From Calothrix sp. PCC 7103 (lineage in GTDB: Bacteria > Cyanobacteriota > Cyanobacteriia > Cyanobacteriales > Nostocaceae), in NCBI RefSeq assembly GCF_000331305.1, contig NZ_KB217478.1, positions 552,904-616,903 on the forward strand: DNA of 64,000 nucleotides, in the 5' to 3' direction. Below the pieces are notes generated by a model. That model searched no databases, was not told where the DNA came from, and was given only the letters and a program-made list of their open reading frames with translations. Positions 33,117-41,753 of this stretch are shown here, piece after piece. A program made the translations under genes and the position numbers. The stretch's first letter is position 1. Every line of letters begins with the position of its first letter.

Positions 33117-34094
33117 TTAATTATCTGGTGAAAGTCCTTTTGATTTGAGCCACTCAGGGTTGAAAATTCTCGACTGATAACGGGCGCCGCTATCACAAAG
33201 TATAGTTACAATGGTAGACCCAGGTGGCAGTTGTTTTGTTAAAGCAACGGCGCCTGCTACATTAATACCTGTGGAACCACCCATTAATAAACCTTCTTTG
33301 CGTAATAACTGGTAAACTACCTTAATTGCGTCTTCGTCGTGAACTTGAATCGCATCGTCTGCTTTCAAATCCTCCATATTTGCCGTAACGCGACTATTAC
33401 CAATACCCTCAGTAATAGAACTACCCTCCATATGTAACTCACCAGTCTTAACATAACTATATAGGGCACTGCCCATTGGGTCAGCGAGTACACATTTTAT
33501 ATCAGGATTTTTTTCCTTTAAAAACATCGAAACCCCAGCAAAGGTTCCACCCGTACCAGTCGCACAAATCCATCCATCAACCTTACCATCCGTTTGTTCC
33601 CAAATTTCTCGTGCTGTAGTCTCATAATGTGCGCGACGGTTTGCCAAATTATCAAATTGGTTTGCCCAAATAGCGTTTTCCATCTCTGACGCAACTCGAC
33701 CTGAAAGTCGAACATAATTATTTGGATCTTTATATGGAACTGCTGGAACTGGCCGCACCTCCGCACCTAACGCGCGTAATGCATCCATTTTTTCCTGTGA
33801 TTGTGTATCGGGAATAATAATCAAACACTTATAACCCTTGGCATTACATATATGAGCTAATCCAATACCAGTATTCCCCGCAGTACCTTCGACAACAGTT
33901 CCACCAGGTTTAAGCAAACCTTTCTCTTCGGCATCTTTAATAATATAGAGCGCAGCACGGTCTTTAACCGAACCCCCAGGATTGAGAAATTCTGCCTTCG
34001 CTAAAATATTACACCCGGTTTCCTCGCTAAAACTCTTGAGTCGAATTAGGGGTGTATTGCCAACTGTTCCGACAAAACCGTCTTTAATGTCCAT
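33117..34094 (-). CDS. cysK: Cysteine synthase A
   Basis: A 325-residue PLP enzyme that makes cysteine from O-acetylserine and sulphide. It has NTPLIRLKSF near the N-terminus, the PLP lysine Lys44 in GGSVKDRAA, the glycine loop GTAGNTGIGLAH and GGSTGINVAGAVAL. The substrate-binding loop reads GTAGNTG rather than the TSGNTG of Escherichia coli CysK, a variant seen in other cyanobacterial copies. ATG at 34094 with AAGG upstream. It may be co-transcribed with the [2Fe-2S] protein gene. Confidence 0.92.
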   Translation of the reverse strand: MDIKDGFVGTVGNTPLIRLKSFSEETGCNILAKAEFLNPGGSVKDRAALYIIKDAEEKGLLKPGGTVVEGTAGNTGIGLAHICNAKGYKCLIIIPDTQSQEKMDALRALGAEVRPVPAVPYKDPNNYVRLSGRVASEMENAIWANQFDNLANRRAHYETTAREIWEQTDGKVDGWICATGTGGTFAGVSMFLKEKNPDIKCVLADPMGSALYSYVKTGELHMEGSSITEGIGNSRVTANMEDLKADDAIQVHDEDAIKVVYQLLRKEGLLMGGSTGINVAGAVALTKQLPPGSTIVTILCDSGARYQSRIFNPEWLKSKGLSPDN

Positions 34095-34158
34095 TTTACT
34101 TACCTTGTGTTTTCACATATAAAAATTCTCACTCATAGAGGCAAGTTTCTGGCATTAT

Positions 34159-35007
34159 TCAGAGGCACCGATACTGAATTTTTCGATTTGCAGGAATCCA
34201 TATCCATCCATACAAAGGGATAAAAATCAATATCAAACCGCTAAAAACAATCGCTATAGCAATTCTACTTTGTTTACTACCCAACCGATTCGATTCATCT
34301 AAAACAATTTTTCTTTGTCGGGTAGCTACTTTTAACTTATCTAACAACTCTTTTTGTTCAAGAGTCGGGTTTTGAGGAATTTCGACTTTAGATAAACTAT
34401 CGGGTGGTGGGTCTTGATATCCAACCATATACTTAGCAAAACCCCAAATACCTCTTGACTTTTTCGCAGGAAAACTCTTTAACGCTTCTGAATACACCTG
34501 ATTATATGTAGTATTCACTTGCCCCAACTGTTGCTCAATTATTGAGCGCTGCTTACTGACTCCGATATTATCGTAAATATTCAAGCTAATCCATGCTGTA
34601 CATACTACAGATAAGGCGCCTAACCCCATACGTATACGACGTATCTTTTTATCATGCTGGGCAATTCGCGCCAACATGATATTAACTTTAGCTTTTAAAA
34701 TTTCTGGGGTTAACTCATAATGATGAGCAGTAGATTCTACCCATTGCTCAACTAGCTTTACATACGGTTCGTACAATTCACCTGCATCGCTAAATTGCGC
34801 TATCGACTTTGCGAGATGGTAATCGTTTGCATACGTTTTAATATGTTGTATCAAATTAGCTGTAGGTGTTTGTATATTGATTAATTGGTTAGAATTATCT
34901 AGGCGCCATTTATTTTTGAGCTTTACAGACTGTTGCCATAACTCATTATCTACCAACTCAATCGCTTCGACGACTCTATTCGGGTTGCTATCGTATATTG
35001 AGACCAT
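34159..35007 (-). CDS. Two-helix membrane protein of unknown function
   Basis: A protein of 282 residues from the ATG at 35007 (a leading MLM extends to 35013). Residues 1-125 are soluble and mostly helical. One membrane helix lies near RMGLGALSVVCTAWISLNIY, then a helical segment with IEQQLGQVNTTYNQVYSEA, and a second membrane helix near the C-terminus (AIAIVFSGLILIFIPLYGWIWI). I do not recognise the family. Confidence 0.65.
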   Translation of the reverse strand: MVSIYDSNPNRVVEAIELVDNELWQQSVKLKNKWRLDNSNQLINIQTPTANLIQHIKTYANDYHLAKSIAQFSDAGELYEPYVKLVEQWVESTAHHYELTPEILKAKVNIMLARIAQHDKKIRRIRMGLGALSVVCTAWISLNIYDNIGVSKQRSIIEQQLGQVNTTYNQVYSEALKSFPAKKSRGIWGFAKYMVGYQDPPPDSLSKVEIPQNPTLEQKELLDKLKVATRQRKIVLDESNRLGSKQSRIAIAIVFSGLILIFIPLYGWIWIPANRKIQYRCL

Positions 35008-35133
35008 AAGCATACGAACAAGATAAGCTTAAATTATTATCCCGCTTTCTTACGCTTAATTTAACTTAACCAGTCATATGTTTATATAACTATACATAGA
35101 GAAGAATTATCGCACCCGTATATTTGTATTACG

Positions 35134-35162
35134 TATTTTGTGCGCCATTGGCGCACAAAATA
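35134..35162. terminator. Strong bidirectional hairpin
   Basis: TATTTTGTGCGCC and GGCGCACAAAATA form a perfect 13-bp stem with a 3-base loop, and the stem itself ends in A and T runs so it can act as a terminator in both directions. It lies in the gap 35008-35446 between two divergently transcribed genes, so it is not at the end of either; it could mark a lost gene or end a short antisense transcript. Confidence 0.55.
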
Positions 35163-35230
35163 ATGGCAATAAGTATTCAAAATGTGCTATTTACTGTCAA
35201 AACATGTGTACTAGGTTAAAAATCTGGCAT

Positions 35231-35352
35231 ATATAGCATTCCTAATTGATTTGTAAAAAATGATGCTTATGTAACGAACCGCAAAGGGGCAAAGGACGCA
35301 AAGGAAAGAAAGAAGAGAAATATTTTATAAGTGATTTAGGATTGCTATATAG
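35231..35352 (-). repeat. MITE-like element, copy 2 (inverse orientation)
   Basis: Reading the minus strand gives the same sequence as 11873-11993: CTATATAGCAATCCTAAATC ... GTTACATAAGCATCATTTTT ... AATTAGGAATGCTATAT. The inner part has AAAGGGGCAAAGGACGCAAAGG in place of the triple GTCCTTAGC of copy 1. Terminal inverted repeats are imperfect. Confidence 0.75.
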
Positions 35353-35446
35353 CCTTGGTCATTTAACATATAGCAATTTTAAATTGTATAAAGGACAATA
35401 TTAAGGAGGTTATTGATTTTAAACAAGTCTCGATGGAGCTTTTATA

Positions 35447-36241
35447 ATGAATAATATTATTCCTTTTGTTTCAAAATTATTTATTTATCCAATTAAGGCT
35501 TTAGATGGAGTAGAAGTTGAAAGTGTAAGAGTTTTGAATAGTGGCGCCTTACAATTTGACCGCGAGTTTGCTATTGTTGATAAATCAGGTAATTTTGTCA
35601 ATGGTAAGTCTAATCAACGTGTTCATGCTATACGTTCTCGATTTGATTTAAATAATAACACTGTTACTGTGTCGGCGCCTAAATTCGCTGAAGCAACTTT
35701 TCATATTAAAGATGAACGTAAAGTTTTTGAAGGATGGTTGAGTGAGTACTTTGGTTTCCCTATTCAGATAAGGCAAAATTTAGATATGGGTTTTCCTGAT
35801 GATACTATTTCTCCTGGTCCAACGATTATAAGTACTGCCACACTTGAAGCTGTTGCATCTTGGTATCCTGAACTTGATGTGGAAGAGGTGCGTTTACGGT
35901 TTCGTAGCAATATTGAAATTTCTGGTATTCCTGCTTTTTGGGAAGATTGTTTATTTACAGAAGCAAACCAAACTGTTGAATTTCAAATTGGAAATGTCAA
36001 ATTTATTGGTGTTAATCCTTGTCAACGTTGTGTTGTTGTCACTCGTAACTCTCAAACTGGTGAACAATTATCTAGTTTTCAAAAGACTTTTGTTGATCAA
36101 AGGCGCCAAACATTGCCAGAATGGTCAGATAAGTCGCGTTTTAACCATTTTTTTCGTTTGGCAGTCAATACTCGTATACCAACCTCTGAAGAAGGAAAAT
36201 TAATTTCAGTTGAAGATAAAATTCAGAAACCCGGTTTCTAG
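35447..36241 (+). CDS. MOSC-domain protein
   Basis: A 264-residue protein with the MOSC N-terminal beta-barrel (LFIYPIKALDGVEVES, LQFDREFAIVD) and the MOSC domain (EEVRLRFRSNIEISG, FIGVNPCQRCVVVTRNSQTGE). The Cys in NPCQRC is the conserved residue of the sulphur-carrier domain shared with molybdenum cofactor sulphurases and YcbX. It probably handles molybdenum-cofactor sulphur chemistry. The last four codons and the TAG stop lie in a copy of the AGAAACCCGGTTTCT palindrome (36223-36242). Confidence 0.88.
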   Translation: MNNIIPFVSKLFIYPIKALDGVEVESVRVLNSGALQFDREFAIVDKSGNFVNGKSNQRVHAIRSRFDLNNNTVTVSAPKFAEATFHIKDERKVFEGWLSEYFGFPIQIRQNLDMGFPDDTISPGPTIISTATLEAVASWYPELDVEEVRLRFRSNIEISGIPAFWEDCLFTEANQTVEFQIGNVKFIGVNPCQRCVVVTRNSQTGEQLSSFQKTFVDQRRQTLPEWSDKSRFNHFFRLAVNTRIPTSEEGKLISVEDKIQKPGF

Positions 36242-36403
36242 GTTGCTTGCTAAATTATTAAGTTTTTTTAAGTTTTGACTCATATGTACACTAGCTATAC
36301 AAAACTTAGTACAATTGCGATGTATAGAAAGAAAGAAAAGTAAAGGGCTTTTCGGATAGATAAAGGTTTATATTCAAGTAATTATCAAACGCTAGGAGCA
36401 TCT

Positions 36404-36727
36404 ATGCAGACAGTTGCATACATTAAAGAAGAAGAATTTGACTCAATTATAACTGCTGATAGTGGAGTGGTTGTATTTGATTTTACAGCTAGTTGGTGTG
36501 GTCCATGTAAAATGGTCGCTCCAATGATGGATAAGCTAGCTCAAGAATTTGAAGGTACCGTCAAAGTAGCAAAAGTAGACTTAGACCAAAGTAAAACTCT
36601 TGCCAAAAGGTTAGGTATCCGAAGTATTCCAGCAGTAATGATTTACAAAAATGGAAACTTAATGGAAACCATTGTTGGAGTATCACCTTATGAAAAATTC
36701 AGCGATGCTGTGAAAACTCTACTCTAA
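36404..36727 (+). CDS. Thioredoxin
   Basis: A 107-residue classical thioredoxin with the active site WCGPCK (Cys32, Cys35), the buried Asp in VFDFTAS, and cis-Pro in IRSIPAVMIY. AGGAGC lies upstream at good spacing. It reduces disulphides in the cytoplasm. It resembles m-type thioredoxins; the class is not certain. A large inverted repeat follows at 36744-36912. Confidence 0.95.
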   Translation: MQTVAYIKEEEFDSIITADSGVVVFDFTASWCGPCKMVAPMMDKLAQEFEGTVKVAKVDLDQSKTLAKRLGIRSIPAVMIYKNGNLMETIVGVSPYEKFSDAVKTLL

Positions 36728-36743
36728 CAATGTAACTCTAACA

Positions 36744-36912
36744 CGTAGGTTGGGTAAAGCGATAGCGTAACCCAACATAAAACCACTTATCTAAAATTTA
36801 ATAAATAATACCAAGTTGGCACCAATTTTACTATTAATCTATCCGTTACATCCGTTCATTATCCGTTGCCACTGTTTATCTTGGGTTACGCAAAGCCTCC
36901 ACCCAACCTACG
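36744..36912. repeat. CGTAGGTTGGGT inverted repeat with a nested element
   Basis: Terminal arms CGTAGGTTGGGT (36744-36755) and ACCCAACCTACG (36901-36912) are perfect complements. Next to them are AAAGCGATAGCGTAACCCAAC on the left and GGGTTACGCAAAGCCTCC on the right. Between them lies a different repeat, ATCCGTTACATCCGTT ... ATCCGTTGCC (36840-36870), of the GTAACGG family. One element appears inserted into another. A fragment of the outer element (TAGGTTCCGCAAAGCCTCC and CACCCAAC) is seen near 40901-40925. Confidence 0.7.
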
Positions 36913-36917
36913 AGATA

Positions 36918-38039
36918 TTATAGCAGGGTATTTAGGTTGGGGACGTTTACCCATTGCGATTTTTCGTTAGATTCTTGTGCTAAATCCATTAAAAGTTGTG
37001 AATATACTCCTTCTCGTAATGATGGTGTGATTGGTTGCTGCTGGTCGATAGCTTTTACCCAGTTATCGATGACACGAATAAATGCTGATATTCTACCGTC
37101 TGCGTAATTTTTGGGGAATAAGTAATGTGGTGGTATTTCTATTTCTGCTTGCGGTTTCCCTACTTTATTTCCCAGAACATAAAATCCATTTACATAATCT
37201 TTCTGGTTTTCACTTCCTAATACTAATGTCCCTTCATCTCCATATACTTCTACGCAATGGGGACGATGTGCGTGTACGACTGCGCTAATTGTCAGTTGAC
37301 ACGGTGTTCCGTCTGCTAATTCCAGCATCAACATACATGTGTCATCGCTATCTACTGCTTTTAGTTCTCCAGTACTGGGGTCTACACGATTTGGTATTGC
37401 GGTAGTTAAATTCGCACTAAGTTTATTTACTGGGCCAAATAACCAATGTATATAATCAAATGCGTGGGAACCTAATGAACCTAATGCTCCTCCTCCCTGG
37501 TCTTTACGTGAGTACCAGTTCCAAGGACGACTTGCATCTGCACGTGAGGCACCTAACCAGTCTATTCTAATTAAACGCTTGTTTCCTACATATTTTTGTT
37601 CTAATAGTTCTGCAAATAATTGCCACCCAGGTATAAACCGGAATTCAAAGTCTACTGTGGTAGTTACTCCTTGTTGATTTGCCAGATGATATAATTTTAT
37701 AGCTTCATTGACATTTAACGTAACGGGTTTTTCTAGCAGTATATGTTTACCTGCTTCTAAAACAGTTTTTGCCATTTCGTAATGGAGGAATGGCGGCGTT
37801 GATATACTAACTGCGTCAACTTCAGGTAAACTTACAATATGATTTATATTATCACTCGCATGAGTTATATTGTTTGCCGTCGCAATTTGCTTGGCTTTTT
37901 CTAAATCGCGATGGTAAACTGCTGTTACTTGGGTACGGTGGTGTGCTTGAAATCCAGGAATATGAACTTTATTCCCAAACCCCGTTCCAATTACTGCTAC
38001 ACCAATTGCACTTTGATTTGATTCTGAAGCTGGCGCCAT
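36918..38039 (-). CDS. Gfo/Idh/MocA-family oxidoreductase
   Basis: A 373-residue protein with an N-terminal Rossmann fold (VAVIGTGFGNKVHIPGFQAH, residues about 13-32), the family motif EKPVTLNVNEA and the C-terminal alpha/beta domain with WNWYSRKDQGGGALGSLGSHAFDYIHWLFG. It oxidises a sugar or cyclitol derivative with NAD(P); the substrate is not deducible. It is divergent from the small gene at 38152. Confidence 0.9.
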   Translation of the reverse strand: MAPASESNQSAIGVAVIGTGFGNKVHIPGFQAHHRTQVTAVYHRDLEKAKQIATANNITHASDNINHIVSLPEVDAVSISTPPFLHYEMAKTVLEAGKHILLEKPVTLNVNEAIKLYHLANQQGVTTTVDFEFRFIPGWQLFAELLEQKYVGNKRLIRIDWLGASRADASRPWNWYSRKDQGGGALGSLGSHAFDYIHWLFGPVNKLSANLTTAIPNRVDPSTGELKAVDSDDTCMLMLELADGTPCQLTISAVVHAHRPHCVEVYGDEGTLVLGSENQKDYVNGFYVLGNKVGKPQAEIEIPPHYLFPKNYADGRISAFIRVIDNWVKAIDQQQPITPSLREGVYSQLLMDLAQESNEKSQWVNVPNLNTLL

Positions 38040-38151
38040 AGATAAACTTATTTTATAAACGAAATTCTTAATTCTCCTACTTTATATAACTTTACCTGAA
38101 TGAGGCATATTAAAATAGCCTTTAAGTAATAGCTCCATATTCATAAAGCTT

Positions 38152-38517
38152 ATGGCAGACGTAAATGGCACTTGGTTAGGTACCTACTGGCAACAAGGGA
38201 CACCAACCCGCTTTGAAATAGCACTTATTCAAAGTGGTAATACTTTAAGCGGTAATGTTTTAGATGACAGCTATTTGGGGGAAGCACGTCTTCAAGGTAA
38301 AGTAGTTGGACGAAGTATCAGTTTTATCAAACGTTACATTACTACTTCTTCCGCAGCAATCACATATACTGGCACAATTTCAGAAGATGAGAATTATATG
38401 CATGGAGAGTGGAATATAGGAAAGTGGGACTTCGGCGCCTGGGAAGCTCGACGCAATAGCGATAATTTAGTGATAAACTTACAAAAAAGTCGAGTCGTTG
38501 AAACTTTAAAATCTTAA
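38152..38517 (+). CDS. Conserved small cyanobacterial protein
   Basis: A 121-residue soluble protein: VNGTWLGTYWQQGTPTRFEI at the N-terminus, then SGNTLSGNVLDDSYLGEARLQG and HGEWNIGKWDFGAWEARR. Alternating beta-strand character suggests a small barrel, lipocalin-like (inference). The function is unknown. Its 3' end overlaps the 3' end of the DUF1822 gene on the other strand by 12 bp. Confidence 0.7.
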   Translation: MADVNGTWLGTYWQQGTPTRFEIALIQSGNTLSGNVLDDSYLGEARLQGKVVGRSISFIKRYITTSSAAITYTGTISEDENYMHGEWNIGKWDFGAWEARRNSDNLVINLQKSRVVETLKS

Positions 38518-39639
38518 AATCTCTTGATCATAATTTTCTGGAACTGGTTCTATTTCCCAAACTATTCCTTCCCCCGGTTCTAAAGATATTTCTACGAACA
38601 AGTGTTCTGTAGCTGTCGTGGCAATATCTTCGTTATCAGGAAATGCTTGTAAATCTTCGGTTAAAAGTCTCAGCTTAAAACCTCCAGGAATAATACCCAC
38701 TCCGGCATTTTGCAGTTCAAATCGCCATGTTGTATATTCTTCATTAACTTGAGGAATTATCCGCAGTTCATATATTTGTCCTGCTATTGTTAATTGTCGT
38801 GCCAAAATACTCGTTGGCGCCATTTGCTCAATACTTCGTGCGGCGCCAACATGCTGTAAATTAAGATTGCTCCAACCTAACTGTTGTGCAGTTTGCGTCA
38901 CACCGTTTCGTAGCCATTCAATTATAGATTGTTCAGGTTGCCCAATTCTATGCTGATATAAACTTCGGCGCCAACCCCCATTTTCAATTAAGGCGCCCCA
39001 TGTTTGAAAAGGAATTTCAAGACGAGGTAATATAATATCAGGATTCCCAAGACGTGCAATTAAATTTTGAGCAACCGTAGTAGATAGAGATGGTAGAGAC
39101 GACACTTCTGCACGAGTTGGTTCAACAAATTCTGAAGATATGGCAAAAGTTAATATATTTATGTCATTAATATCACTAATATCAACCCCATAAGTTCGAG
39201 TGTAAGAATTATATACACCTAACGTCTTAAGTTGTAAATGTGTACAGTATCCCCAAACACGAATACATCTATCTTCGGGTATAACTTGCACTCCTAAATA
39301 ATAATCTCCAACTAAACCGGGTATATCTACCCATTCTTGAGGAACTCGTAACTCGCTTAAATCAATAGTTTCTTGTGGAACTAAAACAATTTTCATCGAG
39401 TCTACATTAATAACGGTCCCATTAACCAGTTCCCAAAAACTGGGTGATGCAGTGGTATTATAAAATACCTTTGCCTGAGTAGCTAAATCTTGTTGTAACC
39501 AGGGCAAGATACTACTTAGGCAAAGTTCATTTATATACGCTTGATAACGTGCTATCGGGTTAGAATAAACTTGACTATCCCAAGCTTCGTCAAAAGCTTG
39601 CTGTGGTATTTCTAAAATTAAATCATTAATTACTAACAT
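38506..39639 (-). CDS. DUF1822 family protein, second copy
   Basis: A 377-residue paralogue of the protein at 15157-16272. It carries PQEWVDIPGLVGDYYLGVQVIPEDRCIRVWGY, QNLIARLGNPDIILPRLEIPF and WRRSLYQHRIGQ in the same order. The start is set at the ATG at 39639, matching the paralogue's N-terminus; this overlaps the sigma-like gene by 14 bp, so translation is probably coupled. In contrast to the first locus, no CHAT-CHASE2 gene follows. Confidence 0.88.
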   Translation of the reverse strand: MLVINDLILEIPQQAFDEAWDSQVYSNPIARYQAYINELCLSSILPWLQQDLATQAKVFYNTTASPSFWELVNGTVINVDSMKIVLVPQETIDLSELRVPQEWVDIPGLVGDYYLGVQVIPEDRCIRVWGYCTHLQLKTLGVYNSYTRTYGVDISDINDINILTFAISSEFVEPTRAEVSSLPSLSTTVAQNLIARLGNPDIILPRLEIPFQTWGALIENGGWRRSLYQHRIGQPEQSIIEWLRNGVTQTAQQLGWSNLNLQHVGAARSIEQMAPTSILARQLTIAGQIYELRIIPQVNEEYTTWRFELQNAGVGIIPGGFKLRLLTEDLQAFPDNEDIATTATEHLFVEISLEPGEGIVWEIEPVPENYDQEILRF

Positions 39640-40804
39640 AGGCGCCACTACTATAATAAACCTGTAACCATTGTTCAATAACCGAGTTCATACTCTTTAG
39701 TATGTCCGACGTAATAGTTATATGCAGTTTTTCTTTACTCCAAGTAAAAACAGCTTTAAGTAAACCTTCGCGTATTTTATTCAGGCGCCGCGATACCGTA
39801 TACTGTGGAATATCGAGCTTCTTAGCAATTTGGTGCTGCGTAAGTCCTTGAATATAATAAAGCTTTAAAATTTGTTGCGCTTCTAGTTCAAGCTTATTAA
39901 CTGCCTCAACTAATACTTGACCAATTTCAGAAAGCTGAGAATCACGAGCTTGCTGTTCTTCTTCGGCTATTATCTCTAATAATGGAGAATTTTCATTACT
40001 AGGTATATTATCGATAATTTCATAAGTATCTTCGCTTCCTGTGGGTGCGTTGATAGAAGTTACTGGTGGATACAAAAAATTACGTATCGATGTAGCACAG
40101 GTTTGCATCCAGCTTTCCAGAGTTTGGGCGCTGACTTTAGAAGGCGCCTGCATATTGTATGCTTTTGTAATAGCATCCCACGTTTTATCATCGGGACGTG
40201 CAAGCTTACGGCTAGTGTTGGTTTGGGATGGAACGTATATTAACTGATAACAGTTAAAAGCATTAGTATAGTTAGTTATCGTTTCTTTAGATAACCCTGC
40301 TGCTTCTAAAGACTCTATCAAACGTTTTTGGCTGGTTTTCCGCAACATTCCCCAAGTCGAACAAATATCGACTTCGTGACGTTGACGTAGTGTTTCGCGA
40401 ATAATCGAGCCAAAACTAGTACTAGCATAATTCTTAAGGATAAAACCCTGATTAGGATTAAACCCCTTAAGTATACGGTCAATTTGTGTAATCGCTATTT
40501 GGAAGAAGTCAGGTAAAGAATATTGAGTAGCACTAAAAGTTTGTGCTATCTTCTGCGAACTCCAATAACAAGGTTCTTGGAGATACGCACTCAAATGTTG
40601 CTGGGCAATACTTAACTGTTCTTTCTGCCAACGCTTATACCAATATATAGCCCAAACATTATCTAAAGTCTCTTCTGGATTTTTATTTATACAGCTTTGA
40701 ATACTCCGACGCAACCTACCATCTTTTACCCAATTTTGGAAACGTTCCGCATCGAATTGGATAAAAGTGGAAAATTTGTCAATAATGCTTTGCCGGGAAT
40801 GCAT
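39626..40804 (-). CDS. Sigma-70-like factor, second copy
   Basis: A 392-residue paralogue of 13976-15160. The C-terminal HTH reads AQQILKLYYIQGLTQHQIAKKLDIPQYTVSRRLNKIREGLL; the tail HITITSDILKSMNSVIEQWL and the inner LKNYASTSFGSIIRETLRQRHEVDICSTWGMLRKTSQK are well conserved between the two copies, and the N-terminus (SIIDKFSTFIQFDAERFQNW) is shared. It leads an overlapping two-gene operon with DUF1822. Confidence 0.85.
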   Translation of the reverse strand: MHSRQSIIDKFSTFIQFDAERFQNWVKDGRLRRSIQSCINKNPEETLDNVWAIYWYKRWQKEQLSIAQQHLSAYLQEPCYWSSQKIAQTFSATQYSLPDFFQIAITQIDRILKGFNPNQGFILKNYASTSFGSIIRETLRQRHEVDICSTWGMLRKTSQKRLIESLEAAGLSKETITNYTNAFNCYQLIYVPSQTNTSRKLARPDDKTWDAITKAYNMQAPSKVSAQTLESWMQTCATSIRNFLYPPVTSINAPTGSEDTYEIIDNIPSNENSPLLEIIAEEEQQARDSQLSEIGQVLVEAVNKLELEAQQILKLYYIQGLTQHQIAKKLDIPQYTVSRRLNKIREGLLKAVFTWSKEKLHITITSDILKSMNSVIEQWLQVYYSSGAYVSN

Positions 40805-40958
40805 AAACTTACGCTTAATATGAAATTATTTAGTTAGGCAGGTGCCTGCCCGTTAGTTTACTACAAGAATTCAATTATACATTTCGTTCTGATAGCATGT
40901 AGGTTCCGCAAAGCCTCCACCCAACATAATCGTATTAAATTATGATATATAGTATTGT

Positions 40959-41702
40959 ATGACCCAACAAAAGCAAGTAGCCGTTGAGTTCCGTAATGTT
41001 ACACTGCGTCGTAATAATCGTGATTTGGTATCTAATTTAAACTTTAGTATATATAAAGGTGAGGCGTTAGTGTTACTTGGGCGTAGTGGTAGCGGTAAAA
41101 CTACAACAATGAAGTTGATTAACCGACTTTTGGTGCCTACTGAGGGTGAGGTATTATTCGATGGTATACCAACAACACAATGGGATGAAATTAAATTACG
41201 GCGCCGGATAGGGTATGTTATTCAAGAAACAGGCTTATTTCCACATTTTACAGTTGAACGTAATATCGGCTTAGTACCGTCACTAGAAAAATGGAAACCA
41301 AAGCAAATAAAAACACGCGCACATGAGTTATTAAATTTGGTTGGTTTAGAACCTTCGACTTTTGCCCAACGTTATCCACATCAACTTTCGGGAGGACAAA
41401 GACAACGAGTAGGTGTTGCCAGAGCGCTTGCTGCTGACCCTCCTATGTTGTTGATGGATGAACCGTTTGGAGCATTAGACCCAATAACGAGGTTAGAAAT
41501 TCAACGAGAATTTAAGCGTTTACAGCAAGATTTGGGAAAAACGGTTGTTTTTGTAACTCACGATATCCAAGAAGCATTTGTTTTATCTTCACGTATTGGG
41601 TTGATGCACCAAGGTAAGTTAATTGTACTAGAAGCACCGCAACAGTTCCGCAATTCACAACATTCTGAAGCCAAAGCGTTTTTACAATGTTTGGAATTGT
41701 AG
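40959..41702 (+). CDS. ABC transporter ATP-binding protein, ProV/OpuCA-like
   Basis: A 247-residue ATPase with Walker A GRSGSGKTT (about 39-47), signature LSGGQRQRVG, Walker B MLLMDEPFGALDP and switch His in VTHDIQEAF. Sequence such as VGLEPSTFAQRYPHQLSGGQ and RIGYVIQETGLFPHFTVERNI is like the ATPases of glycine-betaine/osmoprotectant (quaternary amine) uptake systems. No permease or binding protein is adjacent, so its partners must be elsewhere. The TAG stop belongs to the hairpin repeat at 41699-41749. Confidence 0.88.
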   Translation: MTQQKQVAVEFRNVTLRRNNRDLVSNLNFSIYKGEALVLLGRSGSGKTTTMKLINRLLVPTEGEVLFDGIPTTQWDEIKLRRRIGYVIQETGLFPHFTVERNIGLVPSLEKWKPKQIKTRAHELLNLVGLEPSTFAQRYPHQLSGGQRQRVGVARALAADPPMLLMDEPFGALDPITRLEIQREFKRLQQDLGKTVVFVTHDIQEAFVLSSRIGLMHQGKLIVLEAPQQFRNSQHSEAKAFLQCLEL

Positions 41703-41749
41703 AGACGCGATTATTCCCTGCGGGACACTGCGTGAACGCGTCTCTACAT
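41699..41749. repeat. GTAGAGACGCG hairpin, copy 2
   Basis: GTAGAGACGCG and CGCGTCTCTAC are 11-bp arms around a loop that itself contains CCCTGCGGGA. The stop codon TAG of the ABC gene is the second to fourth base of the element. It probably ends both convergent transcripts. Confidence 0.75.
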
Positions 41750-41753
41750 ATAA

